Notes under the pieces: model-generated | Told to the model about the DNA's origin: nothing | Seen by the model: the letters and a program-made list of their open reading frames with translations, nothing else | Databases searched by the model: none | In this document: positions 46,161-54,425 of the stretch, piece after piece | Numbering within the stretch: the first letter of the stretch is position 1 | Layout: the number at the start of each line of letters is the position of its first letter | Assembly: GCA_902802795.1 (NCBI GenBank) | Contig: CADCNI010000015.1 | Span: 1-64,000 of the forward strand | DNA: 64,000 bases | Reading direction: 5' to 3' | Source of the DNA: an uncultured Ruminococcus sp. | GTDB lineage: Bacteria; Bacillota; Clostridia; Oscillospirales; Acutalibacteraceae | Translations under genes and position numbers: made by a program

Positions 46161-47377
46161 TACTTTGTCACCTCCGGAACATCTTCTTCAACCATGGCTT
46201 TGGCCTTAACCACAGCACCCGCGCCGACCTTGACGCCGCCGCCGATGACCGCAATGCCCCAATCGTCTTTGTTTTCCACATTTTCAGGACGCTCGCCGAC
46301 CACAGCGCCGGGGCCGATGATCGCGTCTTCTGCTACAATAGCGTACTGCACCACAGCGCCTTCCATGATCTTTGCGCCGGGCATAATGATGGATTCCGTG
46401 ACCTGTGCGCCGGTCTCCACCTGAACGCCCTCAAACAGAATGGAAAATTCCAGCTTGCCGTTGACGACGCAGCCCTCGGTAATGAGGGAATTCTGACAAT
46501 CCGCGTTTCTGCCGATGAAGTGAGGCGGCATAACCGGGTTGCGGGTATAGATTCTCCAGGAAGGATCGGACATATTCAGCGGATCCTTGGGGTCGAGCAA
46601 ATCCATGTTGGCTTCCCAGAGAGAGTCGATGGTTCCCACGTCCTTCCAGTAGCCTTCAAACTTCCACGCGACCATCTTCTCACCGGCATTGAGCATAGCG
46701 GGAAGCACGTCCTTGCCGAAATCGTTGCTGCTGTCGGGGTTGGCTTCGTCCATCTCGAGGTACTTGCGCAGCTTATCCCAACTGAAGACATAGATACCCA
46801 TGGACGCGTTGTTGCTCTTAGGCACCTTCGGCTTTTCGTCGAATTCGTAGATGGTACCGTCCTCATTACAGTTGAGGATGCCGAAACGGGAGGCTTCCTC
46901 CATCGGCACCTGATAGGCGGCAATGGTGCAGGCAGCCTTGTGTGCCTTATGATAGGCCAGCATTTCGGAGTAGTCCATTTTGTAGATATGGTCGCCCGAA
47001 AGAATCACCACATAATCGGGGTTGTATCTCTCGATGAACGGAATATTCTGATAAATGGCGTTGGCGGTACCCTTGTACCAGTCCGCGCCGTGGGTTCCCT
47101 GATAGGGGGGCAGCGCGTGAACGCCGCCGTACATGGTATCGAGATCCCAGGGCTGTCCGTTGCCGAGGTAGTCGTTGAGCACCAGCGGCTGGTACTGCGT
47201 CAGAACGCCGACGGTGTCAATGCCGGAATTCACGCAGTTGGACAGCGGATAGTCAATAATTCTGTATTTGCCGCCAAACGGCACCGCAGGCTTGGCGATT
47301 TTCTTGGTCAGCGCGTAGAGTCTGCTTCCCTGTCCGCCCGCAAGCAGCATGGCAATACATTCTTGCTTTGGATACAT
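46160..47377 (-). CDS. glgC: glucose-1-phosphate adenylyltransferase GlgC
   Basis: Makes ADP-glucose from glucose-1-phosphate and ATP, the committed step of glycogen synthesis. 405 residues with an intact catalytic loop [73 protein letters not shown] and [20 protein letters not shown], then a beta-helix with hexapeptide repeats. AAGGAGG precedes the ATG. A 19-base-pair hairpin lies in the 230-base gap between this gene and the upstream glgB, and glgD is translationally coupled downstream. Confidence 0.97.
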   Translation of the reverse strand: MYPKQECIAMLLAGGQGSRLYALTKKIAKPAVPFGGKYRIIDYPLSNCVNSGIDTVGVLTQYQPLVLNDYLGNGQPWDLDTMYGGVHALPPYQGTHGADWYKGTANAIYQNIPFIERYNPDYVVILSGDHIYKMDYSEMLAYHKAHKAACTIAAYQVPMEEASRFGILNCNEDGTIYEFDEKPKVPKSNNASMGIYVFSWDKLRKYLEMDEANPDSSNDFGKDVLPAMLNAGEKMVAWKFEGYWKDVGTIDSLWEANMDLLDPKDPLNMSDPSWRIYTRNPVMPPHFIGRNADCQNSLITEGCVVNGKLEFSILFEGVQVETGAQVTESIIMPGAKIMEGAVVQYAIVAEDAIIGPGAVVGERPENVENKDDWGIAVIGGGVKVGAGAVVKAKAMVEEDVPEVTK

Positions 47378-47425
47378 CTTGTTTATTCCTCCTTGCGTTT
47401 GCTTGTCCGATGAATGATTTCAGCG

Positions 47426-47498
47426 CACCACAGGGGCATCAGAGAACCCCTCCGATAAGGGATACAGATTTCCCTGCTCCTCTGATGCTCCTGTGGTG
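47426..47498 (-). promoter_or_regulatory. long intercistronic hairpin between glgB and glgC
   Basis: CACCACAGGGGCATCAGAG (47426-47444) pairs with CTCTGATGCTCCTGTGGTG (47480-47498) along all 19 positions, one being a G-T (G-U in RNA) pair, with a 35-base loop that itself contains AGGGA/TCCCT. No T-tract follows on the minus strand. It could be a processing or stability element, or an attenuator. Confidence 0.65.
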
Positions 47499-47609
47499 AC
47501 ATCGCTTTCGATGGAAAGCAGTCTCATCTGCCATCCGTTTCGCAGTGGACAATGATTTGCTGTTTCGGTCAAAGGCTTGTCATCTCAGCATATGCCCGCA
47601 GCTTTGCCA

Positions 47610-50099
47610 TTATTCCTCGGCGGGCGTCGTTTCTTCGATCGGTTCCGCGGGTGTCTCGGTTATTTCCACGGGCGCTTCGGGCGCTGCCTCTGTCACCGCC
47701 GCCTTCTTTGCCTTGGTCGCACGCTTTCTCGTGGTCTTGGCGGGTTTCTTCGCCTCATCCGTCTCCTCCACGGGGGGCTCGGCGGCTTCCGCTGCGGGTT
47801 CGGCGGTCTTCTTGGCTCTGCCGCCCCGCTTCCTGGTCGTTTCGGCGGGTTCAGCCGCTTCCGCTGCGGGTTCGGCGGTCTTCTTGGTTCTGCCGCCCCG
47901 CTTCCTGGTCGTTTCGGCGGGTTCAGCGGGTTCAGCCGCTTCCGCTGCGGGCGTTTCGGTCACTTCTTCTGTCTCCGCCGCCTTCTTGGTCGTGCGCTTT
48001 CTTGTGGTCTTGGCGGGTTTCTTCGTTTCATCCGTTTCAGCCGTCTCAGCCGCAGGCGCTTCGGCGGTTTCCTCTGTCTCCGCCGCCTTCTTTGCCTTGG
48101 TCGTGCGCTTCTTGGCGGGCTTGACCTCGGTTTCCTCGGTCACGTCGTCCTCTATCGGAACAGCGGAACCTTCGGAACCCTCCTTGACGGTCTTCTTGGT
48201 CTTGGGCAGCTTGGCGGTGAGCTGATAATACTGCACCGACAGTGCGGGCAGATTGATGGCGATGGACTGATCGAGATCATGCAGCGGAATTTCCTCCGTG
48301 CTGGTCACGGTGCCGTTGTCCTCGCCGGTGCCGCCGAATTCCATCGCGTCGGAGGAGAAGATCTGGGTGTAGCGACCGTGGGTCGGCACACCGATGCGGT
48401 AGCCTTCGCGTCTCACCGGGCAGAAGTTGCAGATCACGATGATCTCGTTGCCAAGCTTGTCGATTCTGCGGAAGCTGATGACGCTCTGCTGATAGTCATC
48501 CAGCACAATCCACTGGAAGCCGTGCCAGGAATCGTCCACTTCCCAGAATTCGGGGTGATCGAGGTAGAACTTGTTGAGCTGTCTGTTGAAGTCCTTGAGC
48601 TTGTGGTGCATCGGATATTCGAGCAGATTCCAGTCGAGCTGCTTCTGGTAATTCCACTCGTCAAACTGACCGAACTCCGCGCCCATGAAGCTGAGCTTCT
48701 TGCCGGGATGCGCCATGACATAGGACATGAACGCACGCAGTCCGGCAAATTTCATATCGTAGTCGCCGGGCATCTTCTGGAGCATGGACGCCTTGCCGTA
48801 CACCACTTCGTCGTGGGACAGCGCGAGGACGAAATGCTCGGAGAAAGCATACATCAGCGAGAAAGTAAGCAGGTTATGATCGTAGGAACGGTAAACCGGA
48901 TCCATCGAGAAATAACGCAGCGAATCGTTCATCCAGCCCATATTCCACTTGAAGGTGAAGCCGAGGCCGCCATCTGCGGGATCGCCGGTTACCTGCGGCC
49001 ATGCGGTGGATTCCTCCGCGATCATCATGGCGTTGGGATAATACTCCTTGACCACCGTGTTGAGCATCTTGAGGAATTCGACGGCTTCGAGGTTTTCGTG
49101 TCCGCCGTAGATGTTGGGCATCCATTCGCCGTTGCTGCGGTTGTAGTCGAGATAGAGCATCGAGGCGACCGCGTCCACGCGCAGACCGTCGATGTGATAT
49201 TTGTCGAGCCAGAACAGCGCGTTGGAGATCAGGAAGGAACGCACCTCATTGCGTCCGAAATCGAACACGCAGGTACCCCATTCCTTATGTTCGCCCTTGC
49301 GCCAGTCGGAATATTCATAGGTCGGCGTGCCGTCGAAGAGATACAGACCGTGCGCATCCTTCGGGAAGTGGGCGGGTACCCAGTCCATAATCACGCCGAT
49401 GCCGTTTTCATGCAGGATATCCACAAAGCGCATGAAATCTTTCGGCTCACCGTAACGGGAGGTAGGCGCATAGTAACCCGCAACCTGATAGCCCCACGAG
49501 CCGTCAAAGGGATATTCGGTCATCGGCATCAGTTCGACATGGGTATAGTTCATTTCCTTTAAGTAAGGAACCAATTCTTCGGCCAACTTGACATAACCGA
49601 AGGGATTGCCGTCAGGATAGGTTCTCCAGGAGCCGGCGTGCATCTCATAGATATTCATGGGCTTGTCGAGCTTGTTGGGAGACTGCTTGGCCTGCCACTC
49701 CTGATCGTGCCACTCGAAGCCCTCTATGTCGTAAAATCTCGTCGCGTTGGAAGGACGGGTTTCAAAGTGATAGCCATATGGGTCACTCTTTTGCGTCATG
49801 GTATTCCAGTTGGACTCCACACAGTATTTGTAAACGCAGAAATCACCCACACCGTCAATGGCGCATTCCCAGACGCCGCCGCTGTTGCACTTGTACATAT
49901 AATTGGCCTGCGGATTCCAGTCGTTAAAGTCACCCACAACGGAAATCGCCTTGGCATTGGGGGCCCAAGTACGGAAGACGACTTTGCCGTCGCTCTGACG
50001 GTGAGCACCTAAATACTCGTAAGCACGGACATTCTTACCTTCATAAAAAAGGTGCTGTGCCAGACTTCCGCCGGACGAAATGTTTTTTTCATTGCTCAT
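47610..50099 (-). CDS. glgB: 1,4-alpha-glucan branching enzyme GlgB with basic repetitive C-terminal tail
   Basis: 829 residues. Residues about 25-630 are a complete GH13 branching enzyme: CBM48 (RTWAPNAKAISVVGDFNDWN), HVELMPMTEYPFDGSWGYQV, nucleophile Asp in DGLRVDAVASMLYLDYNRSN, acid Glu in IAEESTAWPQVTG, and LALSHDEVVYGK. After the amylase C-domain an extra 180-190 residues form a Lys/Arg- and Ala/Glu/Pro/Thr-rich tail with repeated KKPAKTTRKR and TTRKRGGRTKKTAEP units. Family members are normally about 630-650 residues. First gene of the glgBCDA2 operon. An AGGAGCTG site precedes the ATG. Confidence 0.95.
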   Translation of the reverse strand: MSNEKNISSGGSLAQHLFYEGKNVRAYEYLGAHRQSDGKVVFRTWAPNAKAISVVGDFNDWNPQANYMYKCNSGGVWECAIDGVGDFCVYKYCVESNWNTMTQKSDPYGYHFETRPSNATRFYDIEGFEWHDQEWQAKQSPNKLDKPMNIYEMHAGSWRTYPDGNPFGYVKLAEELVPYLKEMNYTHVELMPMTEYPFDGSWGYQVAGYYAPTSRYGEPKDFMRFVDILHENGIGVIMDWVPAHFPKDAHGLYLFDGTPTYEYSDWRKGEHKEWGTCVFDFGRNEVRSFLISNALFWLDKYHIDGLRVDAVASMLYLDYNRSNGEWMPNIYGGHENLEAVEFLKMLNTVVKEYYPNAMMIAEESTAWPQVTGDPADGGLGFTFKWNMGWMNDSLRYFSMDPVYRSYDHNLLTFSLMYAFSEHFVLALSHDEVVYGKASMLQKMPGDYDMKFAGLRAFMSYVMAHPGKKLSFMGAEFGQFDEWNYQKQLDWNLLEYPMHHKLKDFNRQLNKFYLDHPEFWEVDDSWHGFQWIVLDDYQQSVISFRRIDKLGNEIIVICNFCPVRREGYRIGVPTHGRYTQIFSSDAMEFGGTGEDNGTVTSTEEIPLHDLDQSIAINLPALSVQYYQLTAKLPKTKKTVKEGSEGSAVPIEDDVTEETEVKPAKKRTTKAKKAAETEETAEAPAAETAETDETKKPAKTTRKRTTKKAAETEEVTETPAAEAAEPAEPAETTRKRGGRTKKTAEPAAEAAEPAETTRKRGGRAKKTAEPAAEAAEPPVEETDEAKKPAKTTRKRATKAKKAAVTEAAPEAPVEITETPAEPIEETTPAEE
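47785..47928. repeat. 72-bp tandem repeat in the glgB tail
   Basis: Two near-identical 72-base units (24 codons each, ETTRKRGGR-KKTAEP-type) lie in tandem, flanked by degenerate copies from about 47650 to 48120. The in-frame period suggests expansion by slippage or unequal recombination. Confidence 0.75.
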
Positions 50100-50164
50100 A
50101 AGACTCAGCTCCTAAAAGAAATAATAACCCATAATTCAACAAATAACTTTGTGATTACGTGTAT

Positions 50165-50193
50165 ATCATACCAAATAATATCCTAAAATGCAA
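50165..50193 (-). promoter_or_regulatory. sigma-A promoter of the glycogen operon
   Basis: On the minus strand: TTGCAT (50193-50188), 17-base spacer, extended TGGTATGAT (TATGAT 50170-50165). Confidence 0.7.
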
Positions 50194-50292
50194 GCATTTT
50201 TAGCAATTTTCTTAAAAATAAATGTTTTTATGCATTTTATTTTTGTTTGGAATGCTAAGATAACGATTTTTTTGTGATTTTCGCGTGAAAAA

Positions 50293-51369
50293 TCAGTCGC
50301 CGAAGCACGCGCCTGTCATTTTGGCGGTTCTGATCATCTCACTGTTGACGGAGACAAACTTGGTTTTGCCCGCCACATCAATGAGAGCGTTGTGTCCCAC
50401 ACTGCCACCAAGCATCGCCACGGTGTTGCCGTAATTTTCATCCTTGATGAGCTGCGCGGCATACGCGCCGAACTGGGTAGCCAGCACTCGGTCATATGCT
50501 GACGGTGAGCCGCCTCTCTGGTAATGCCCCGGCACAACGACGCGCGCTTCCATGCCGGTTGCCTTCTGGATCTGGTCTGCCACGCGGTAGCTGACGGAGG
50601 TGTAATTCTCGGCGGCGCGCTTTTCCATGCGCTTCTTTTTCTTCATCACCGATTCTTCCAGATCCATCGCGCCCTCAGCCACACAGATAATACTGAACTT
50701 TCTCTTTTTTTCGGTGCGCTTTTCCACCGTCTCGATAACCTTGTCGATATCATAAGGAATCTCCGGCAGCAGAATCACATCCGCGCCTCCGCCGATACCT
50801 GCGTAAAGCGTCAGCCATCCCGCCTTATTGCCCATGATTTCGATAACCATGACTCTGCCGTGGCTGTTGGCTGTCGTGTGGATTCTGTCCACCACATCAG
50901 TGGCGATGTCCACCGCGCTGTGAAAGCCAAAGGTCACATCGGTGCCGAAGATGTCGTTATCAATCGTCTTGGGCAGACCGATAACATTCAGCCCCTCTTC
51001 ACTGAGCAGATTGGCGGTCTTATGGGTGCCGTTGCCGCCCAGCGTCACGAGACAGTCGAGCTTCATGTTCTTGTAGTTCTTCTTCATGGCTGCGACCTTG
51101 TCGATGTTGTCCTGCTCGATGACGCGCATATTGCGGTAGGGCTGACGGCTGGTACCAAGAATCGTCCCGCCCAGTGTGAGCAGCCCCGTGAAATCGTCAG
51201 GCTTCATCACCTGATAGGTGCCGTCAATCAGGCCCTTGTAACCGTCATTGATACCGACAAACTCCACGTCCATCAAATTGAAAGACGCGTAAGCCACGCC
51301 GCGGATGGCCGCGTTGAGTCCGGGGCAGTCGCCGCCGCTTGTCAGAATTCCCACTCTGCGTTTTGCCAT
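50293..51369 (-). CDS. pfkA: 6-phosphofructokinase
   Basis: About 358 residues from ATG 51369 (GGGAGGT upstream). Phosphorylates fructose-6-phosphate in glycolysis. Motifs are GILTSGGDCPGLNAAIRG, LGGTILGTSRQPY, LVTLGGNGTHKTANLLSEEG, LPKTIDNDIFGTD, MGNKAGWLTLYAG and VPGHYQRGGSPSAYDR. The residue normally distinguishing phosphoryl donors is Gly in GGNGTH (ATP-type) whereas PKTIDND has Lys (as in PPi-type). This mixed signature occurs in the long ATP-PFK group of Actinobacteria. The Asp of GGDG is Asn here. ATP use is most likely, but the donor is not certain. Confidence 0.94.
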   Translation of the reverse strand: MAKRRVGILTSGGDCPGLNAAIRGVAYASFNLMDVEFVGINDGYKGLIDGTYQVMKPDDFTGLLTLGGTILGTSRQPYRNMRVIEQDNIDKVAAMKKNYKNMKLDCLVTLGGNGTHKTANLLSEEGLNVIGLPKTIDNDIFGTDVTFGFHSAVDIATDVVDRIHTTANSHGRVMVIEIMGNKAGWLTLYAGIGGGADVILLPEIPYDIDKVIETVEKRTEKKRKFSIICVAEGAMDLEESVMKKKKRMEKRAAENYTSVSYRVADQIQKATGMEARVVVPGHYQRGGSPSAYDRVLATQFGAYAAQLIKDENYGNTVAMLGGSVGHNALIDVAGKTKFVSVNSEMIRTAKMTGACFGD

Positions 51370-51438
51370 AGTAAAGTACCTCCCGGGTAAACCAAAAATG
51401 AAATGAAAATCTATCAATAATGCAAAAGCAATATGAAG

Positions 51439-52197
51439 CTAATCTGTCAGCCGCATGGTATATTCGTAAATATACCCCTCCGGCACATCCGGCGGTTCGC
51501 TCTGCCGCTCAAAGGTACAGGCGCCGCCGCACATCACCGTCATATTGGCGAGCGCCGCCCCCACGTCGATCTGCTGCATTTCGTCCATCGCACGATATTT
51601 AACAGGCGGCCGCCTGCGCAGGATATAGATATCGTCATCCCGTGTCATATACCGCACCGGCTGCAAATTGACCGCCGAAGGAGCCAGACGGCCCGCATCC
51701 AGAACCGGCAGAAACGCCGGACGGCTGATCTCGTTGAGAATCACCTCGTGCAGCTTTTTGCGGGGCGATTCCTCCGGCAACCGGCGGAAGGGGGCGTTAT
51801 CCGCACGACCGAATTCGATGGCGATAATGTAGGGCAGCTCGCCTCTCGCGGGGCGCTCCCGCTGCTTTGCCATACCCGCCCAGCAGCTTCCGATTCCCTT
51901 GTGGGTCAGCCAAAGGATCATCTGCTCTCCGATAAAACCGACATTGGGCAAAAATCCCTCTATGTTGCGCGCTGAACGCAGCACCACAAAATCCGTTCCG
52001 CGGTAGATCACGGAGCGACCAAATTTTTTGTGGAATTCATCACTGTCACAAAGCTCGATATCCACAGGAATGTTGTCATGCAGCAGCCGGATGTCCGCGA
52101 TATATGCCGCCAGTTCGTCAAACACCGACTCCCGCAGCGGTTCGCCCGTGTAGGTGCGCACCGAACGCCGCGCCACAATCGCATCCTTCATTTCCAA
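51439..52197 (-). CDS. nitroreductase family protein
   Basis: A 252-residue FMN-dependent nitroreductase-fold protein (TM-nitroreductase subgroup): KDAIVARRSVRTYTGEPLRE at the N-terminus (FMN phosphate-binding Arg), NVGFIGEQMILWLTHKGIGS and CWAGMAK in the middle, and LDAGRLAPSAVNLQPVRYMT in the second half. In this subgroup two half-domains form one FMN site. TTG 52197, seven bases after GGAGGTG, was chosen; ATG 52191 is the alternative. Physiological substrate unknown. It is monocistronic; MITE copy D lies upstream. Confidence 0.87.
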   Translation of the reverse strand: MEMKDAIVARRSVRTYTGEPLRESVFDELAAYIADIRLLHDNIPVDIELCDSDEFHKKFGRSVIYRGTDFVVLRSARNIEGFLPNVGFIGEQMILWLTHKGIGSCWAGMAKQRERPARGELPYIIAIEFGRADNAPFRRLPEESPRKKLHEVILNEISRPAFLPVLDAGRLAPSAVNLQPVRYMTRDDDIYILRRRPPVKYRAMDEMQQIDVGAALANMTVMCGGACTFERQSEPPDVPEGYIYEYTMRLTD

Positions 52198-52304
52198 ACA
52201 GCCTCACCTCCGCACGTTATCAGCCCAGACGATTCAAGGTAAATTCATTAAATATATAAATTAATAATACACCATTCACAACGTAATTGCAACAAAAAAA
52301 TTAT

Positions 52305-52442
52305 TATAGCAATCCAAATAATCAGGGAGACAAAAGGAGGCGATGATGGTGAGTGCAGGGCAAGGCGGAGGACGACGGTGGGCTGGCGCCCACCTAGGAC
52401 CAGCGCGCCGAACTTGTCTTTTTGTTTGTTTGGATTGCTATA
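52305..52442 (+). mobile_element. MITE-like element, copy D (138 bp, internal deletion)
   Basis: Same 14-base perfect termini as the other copies. It lacks 22 bases (the GACAACGCAGCC...CTCAC part), so its small ORF is frameshifted; AAAAGGAGG-ATGATG is retained. It is inserted at TA between the hairpin (52441-52496) and the T-tract (52293-52302) of the HAD gene terminator. Confidence 0.9.
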
Positions 52443-52496
52443 AGATTCAACAAAAGCAGTCTTAACGGATGTTAAAACTGCTTTTGTTGAATCTTA
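52441..52496 (-). terminator. terminator hairpin of the HAD gene, separated from its T-tract
   Basis: TAAGATTCAACAAAAGCAG (52441-52459) is perfectly inverted at 52478-52496, with an inner TTAAC/GTTAA stem. The 3' arm contains the stop codon. The T-tract that should follow (read as ATAATTTTTTT on the minus strand) is now on the far side of MITE copy D. Confidence 0.8.
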
Positions 52497-53303
52497 TGCA
52501 ATTAAAAACTTCTCGATAACAGGAACCAGACCGTCTTCGTCACACGAATCGGTCACATAATCCGCAGATTCCCTCACGATTTGCTGTGCGTTCGCCATGG
52601 CCACGCCGAGTCCCGCGTGCCGGATCATCGTAAGATCGTTGAATCCGTCGCCGCAGGCGATAAAATCATCCTTGGTCATGTGCAGGTGACTTGCCAGTAC
52701 GTCAATGGCGCTTGCCTTGTTGATGCCCAGCGGCAGTATCTCCAGAAAATAAGGCTCGGAACGGTAGACGCTGAGCTGCCCCTCAAATTCTTTCGCGGCA
52801 ATCTGCTCCAACTCCGCCAGTTTTTCCGCGCTACCCGTTATGATGCACTTGTACAGGCTGTGCGCGTGATAGTCCGCCAGCGACGGTATCTTCGCCACAG
52901 GCATATGATTCAGACGCGCCTCATACTGAATGATTTCGTCCTCCGGTGACTCCGTCACCAGTATATCCGGATCATGCCCCACCACGGGAACGCCGTATGC
53001 CGCGGCCAGCGCCGCAATGCGCGGCACAATGTCCTGCGGCAGAGTAATCTCGCTGATGGTTTCTCCCGTCTGCGCATTGACGATTCTTCCACCGTTGTAG
53101 CCCATCACATAGCCGCCCTTCTCTGTAAAGCACAGCGTTTCGCACACGTCACGAATACCCGGCAAGGGTCTTCCCGAAGCAATGACAATGATCTTTCCCG
53201 CCTCTCTCGCCTTAAAAATCGCCTGGCGGGTAGCAGCGGTAATTTTTTTCTTGGAATTGTACAGCGTGCCGTCAATATCCATCACCAACGCCTTATAATC
53301 CAC
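52494..53303 (-). CDS. Cof-type HAD-IIB hydrolase
   Basis: A 269-residue HAD phosphatase: motif I LVMDIDGTLYNSKKKI, motif II VIASGRP, motif III Lys in LGINKASAIDVLA, and motif IV FIACGDGFNDLTMIRHAGLG. The C2B cap lies between. Members dephosphorylate sugar phosphates, FMN or pyridoxal-P. Start GTG 53303 was chosen, nine bases after GAGGAG; the earlier GTG (53312) overlaps that site. Its terminator is split by a MITE. Confidence 0.93.
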   Translation of the reverse strand: MDYKALVMDIDGTLYNSKKKITAATRQAIFKAREAGKIIVIASGRPLPGIRDVCETLCFTEKGGYVMGYNGGRIVNAQTGETISEITLPQDIVPRIAALAAAYGVPVVGHDPDILVTESPEDEIIQYEARLNHMPVAKIPSLADYHAHSLYKCIITGSAEKLAELEQIAAKEFEGQLSVYRSEPYFLEILPLGINKASAIDVLASHLHMTKDDFIACGDGFNDLTMIRHAGLGVAMANAQQIVRESADYVTDSCDEDGLVPVIEKFLIA

Positions 53304-53404
53304 GGTTGTCACTCCTCAATCATCAACAATCCGTGCGGCCTGTCACGCAGTGCCGAGATGCGCCGTCAGGTCAGACCGCAGATAAAGTATTTCTCCGATA
53401 GCAA

Positions 53405-54412
53405 TCAATCCAACCACGTATCATCGTCTTCGTGGCGGGTGGGGCGGGTCATCAGGGTGCCCACTTCTTCAAGAGGGTTGCCGCCCTCATAGCAAACCTT
53501 ATAGCACGCGTCCATAATCGGCATTTCTACATCGTAACGGCTTTTCAGCTCGTGGGCCAGCTTGGCGGCGTGATAGCCTTCCACCGTGCCGACCCGCCGT
53601 ATGGCTTCCTCCACGGGAACACCTTCTCCGATCAGAATACCCGCACGACGGTTGCGACTGTGCATACTGGTGCATGTAACGATCAGATCACCAATGCCAG
53701 TCAGACCCGCGAAGGTCTTTTCATTACCGCCCATTGCCTTGCCGAGCCGTCCGATTTCATTCAGACCGCGCGTCATGAGCGCCGCCTTGGTGTTGTCTCC
53801 CAGCTTCAGACCGTCAGTGATACCCGCTGCCAGCGCGATGACGTTCTTGATCGCGCCGCCCAGTTCCACACCGATCACATCCTTGTTGGTGTAGACACGC
53901 AAACATGGGGTCGAAAAACAATCCTGCAACATAAAAGCCGTTTCTTTATCGGATGCGGCCACCACCAGCGCCGTAGGAATTCCGCGCGCCACTTCCTCGG
54001 CGTGCGAGGGACCTGACAACACCGCCACCCTGTTGTCGGGCAGCGCGTCCTGAATGGAGAGCGACAGGCGATTACAGGTCGCCGGATCAAAGCCCTTGCT
54101 GATGTTCACCATCACTGTGGAAGCGGGAATGCCCACTTCCGCAATCTGCCGCGCCACACTGCCGACCGCAAAGGACGGCACAGCGGTAATGATGATCTCC
54201 GCCTCTTTCACCACACTGATATCCGAAGTGAATTTCAGCGCAGGGGGCATTTTGATGCCGACGGGCAGCAGAGGATTTTCTCCCGTATCCACAATGCGCT
54301 GGATTTCCTCGGGAAACGCCGACCAGACAGTCACGTCATTGCCGGTGGACACAGCGGACATCGCCATAGCGGTGCCCCATCCGCCGGAGCCCATTACTAC
54401 AATTTTCTTCAT
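53405..54412 (-). CDS. gpsA: NAD(P)H-dependent glycerol-3-phosphate dehydrogenase
   Basis: Makes sn-glycerol-3-phosphate from dihydroxyacetone phosphate for phospholipid synthesis. 335 residues from ATG 54412 (AAGGAGC upstream). Rossmann loop VVMGSGGWGTAMAMS, ISKGFDP, LSGPSHAEEVARGIPTALVV, catalytic-Lys region ELGGAIKNVIALAAGITDGL, and GLTGIGDLIVTCTSMHSRNR. It follows plsY by 13 bases in the DUF512-der-plsY-gpsA operon, coupling synthesis of G3P to its acylation. The C-terminal RPTRHEDDDTWLD is slightly long. Confidence 0.96.
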   Translation of the reverse strand: MKKIVVMGSGGWGTAMAMSAVSTGNDVTVWSAFPEEIQRIVDTGENPLLPVGIKMPPALKFTSDISVVKEAEIIITAVPSFAVGSVARQIAEVGIPASTVMVNISKGFDPATCNRLSLSIQDALPDNRVAVLSGPSHAEEVARGIPTALVVAASDKETAFMLQDCFSTPCLRVYTNKDVIGVELGGAIKNVIALAAGITDGLKLGDNTKAALMTRGLNEIGRLGKAMGGNEKTFAGLTGIGDLIVTCTSMHSRNRRAGILIGEGVPVEEAIRRVGTVEGYHAAKLAHELKSRYDVEMPIMDACYKVCYEGGNPLEEVGTLMTRPTRHEDDDTWLD

Positions 54413-54425
54413 GGAACTCAGCTCC

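Noticed and set aside
47785-47928. CRISPR-like spacing in the glgB tail repeats
   Set aside because: The 72-bp units are contiguous, in frame and without unique spacers, so this is a coding tandem repeat.
47577-49562. 661-codon plus-strand ORF opposite glgB
   Set aside because: Its Gly/Phe/Leu-rich start is the complement of the glgB tail repeats and the rest is antisense of the GH13 domain.
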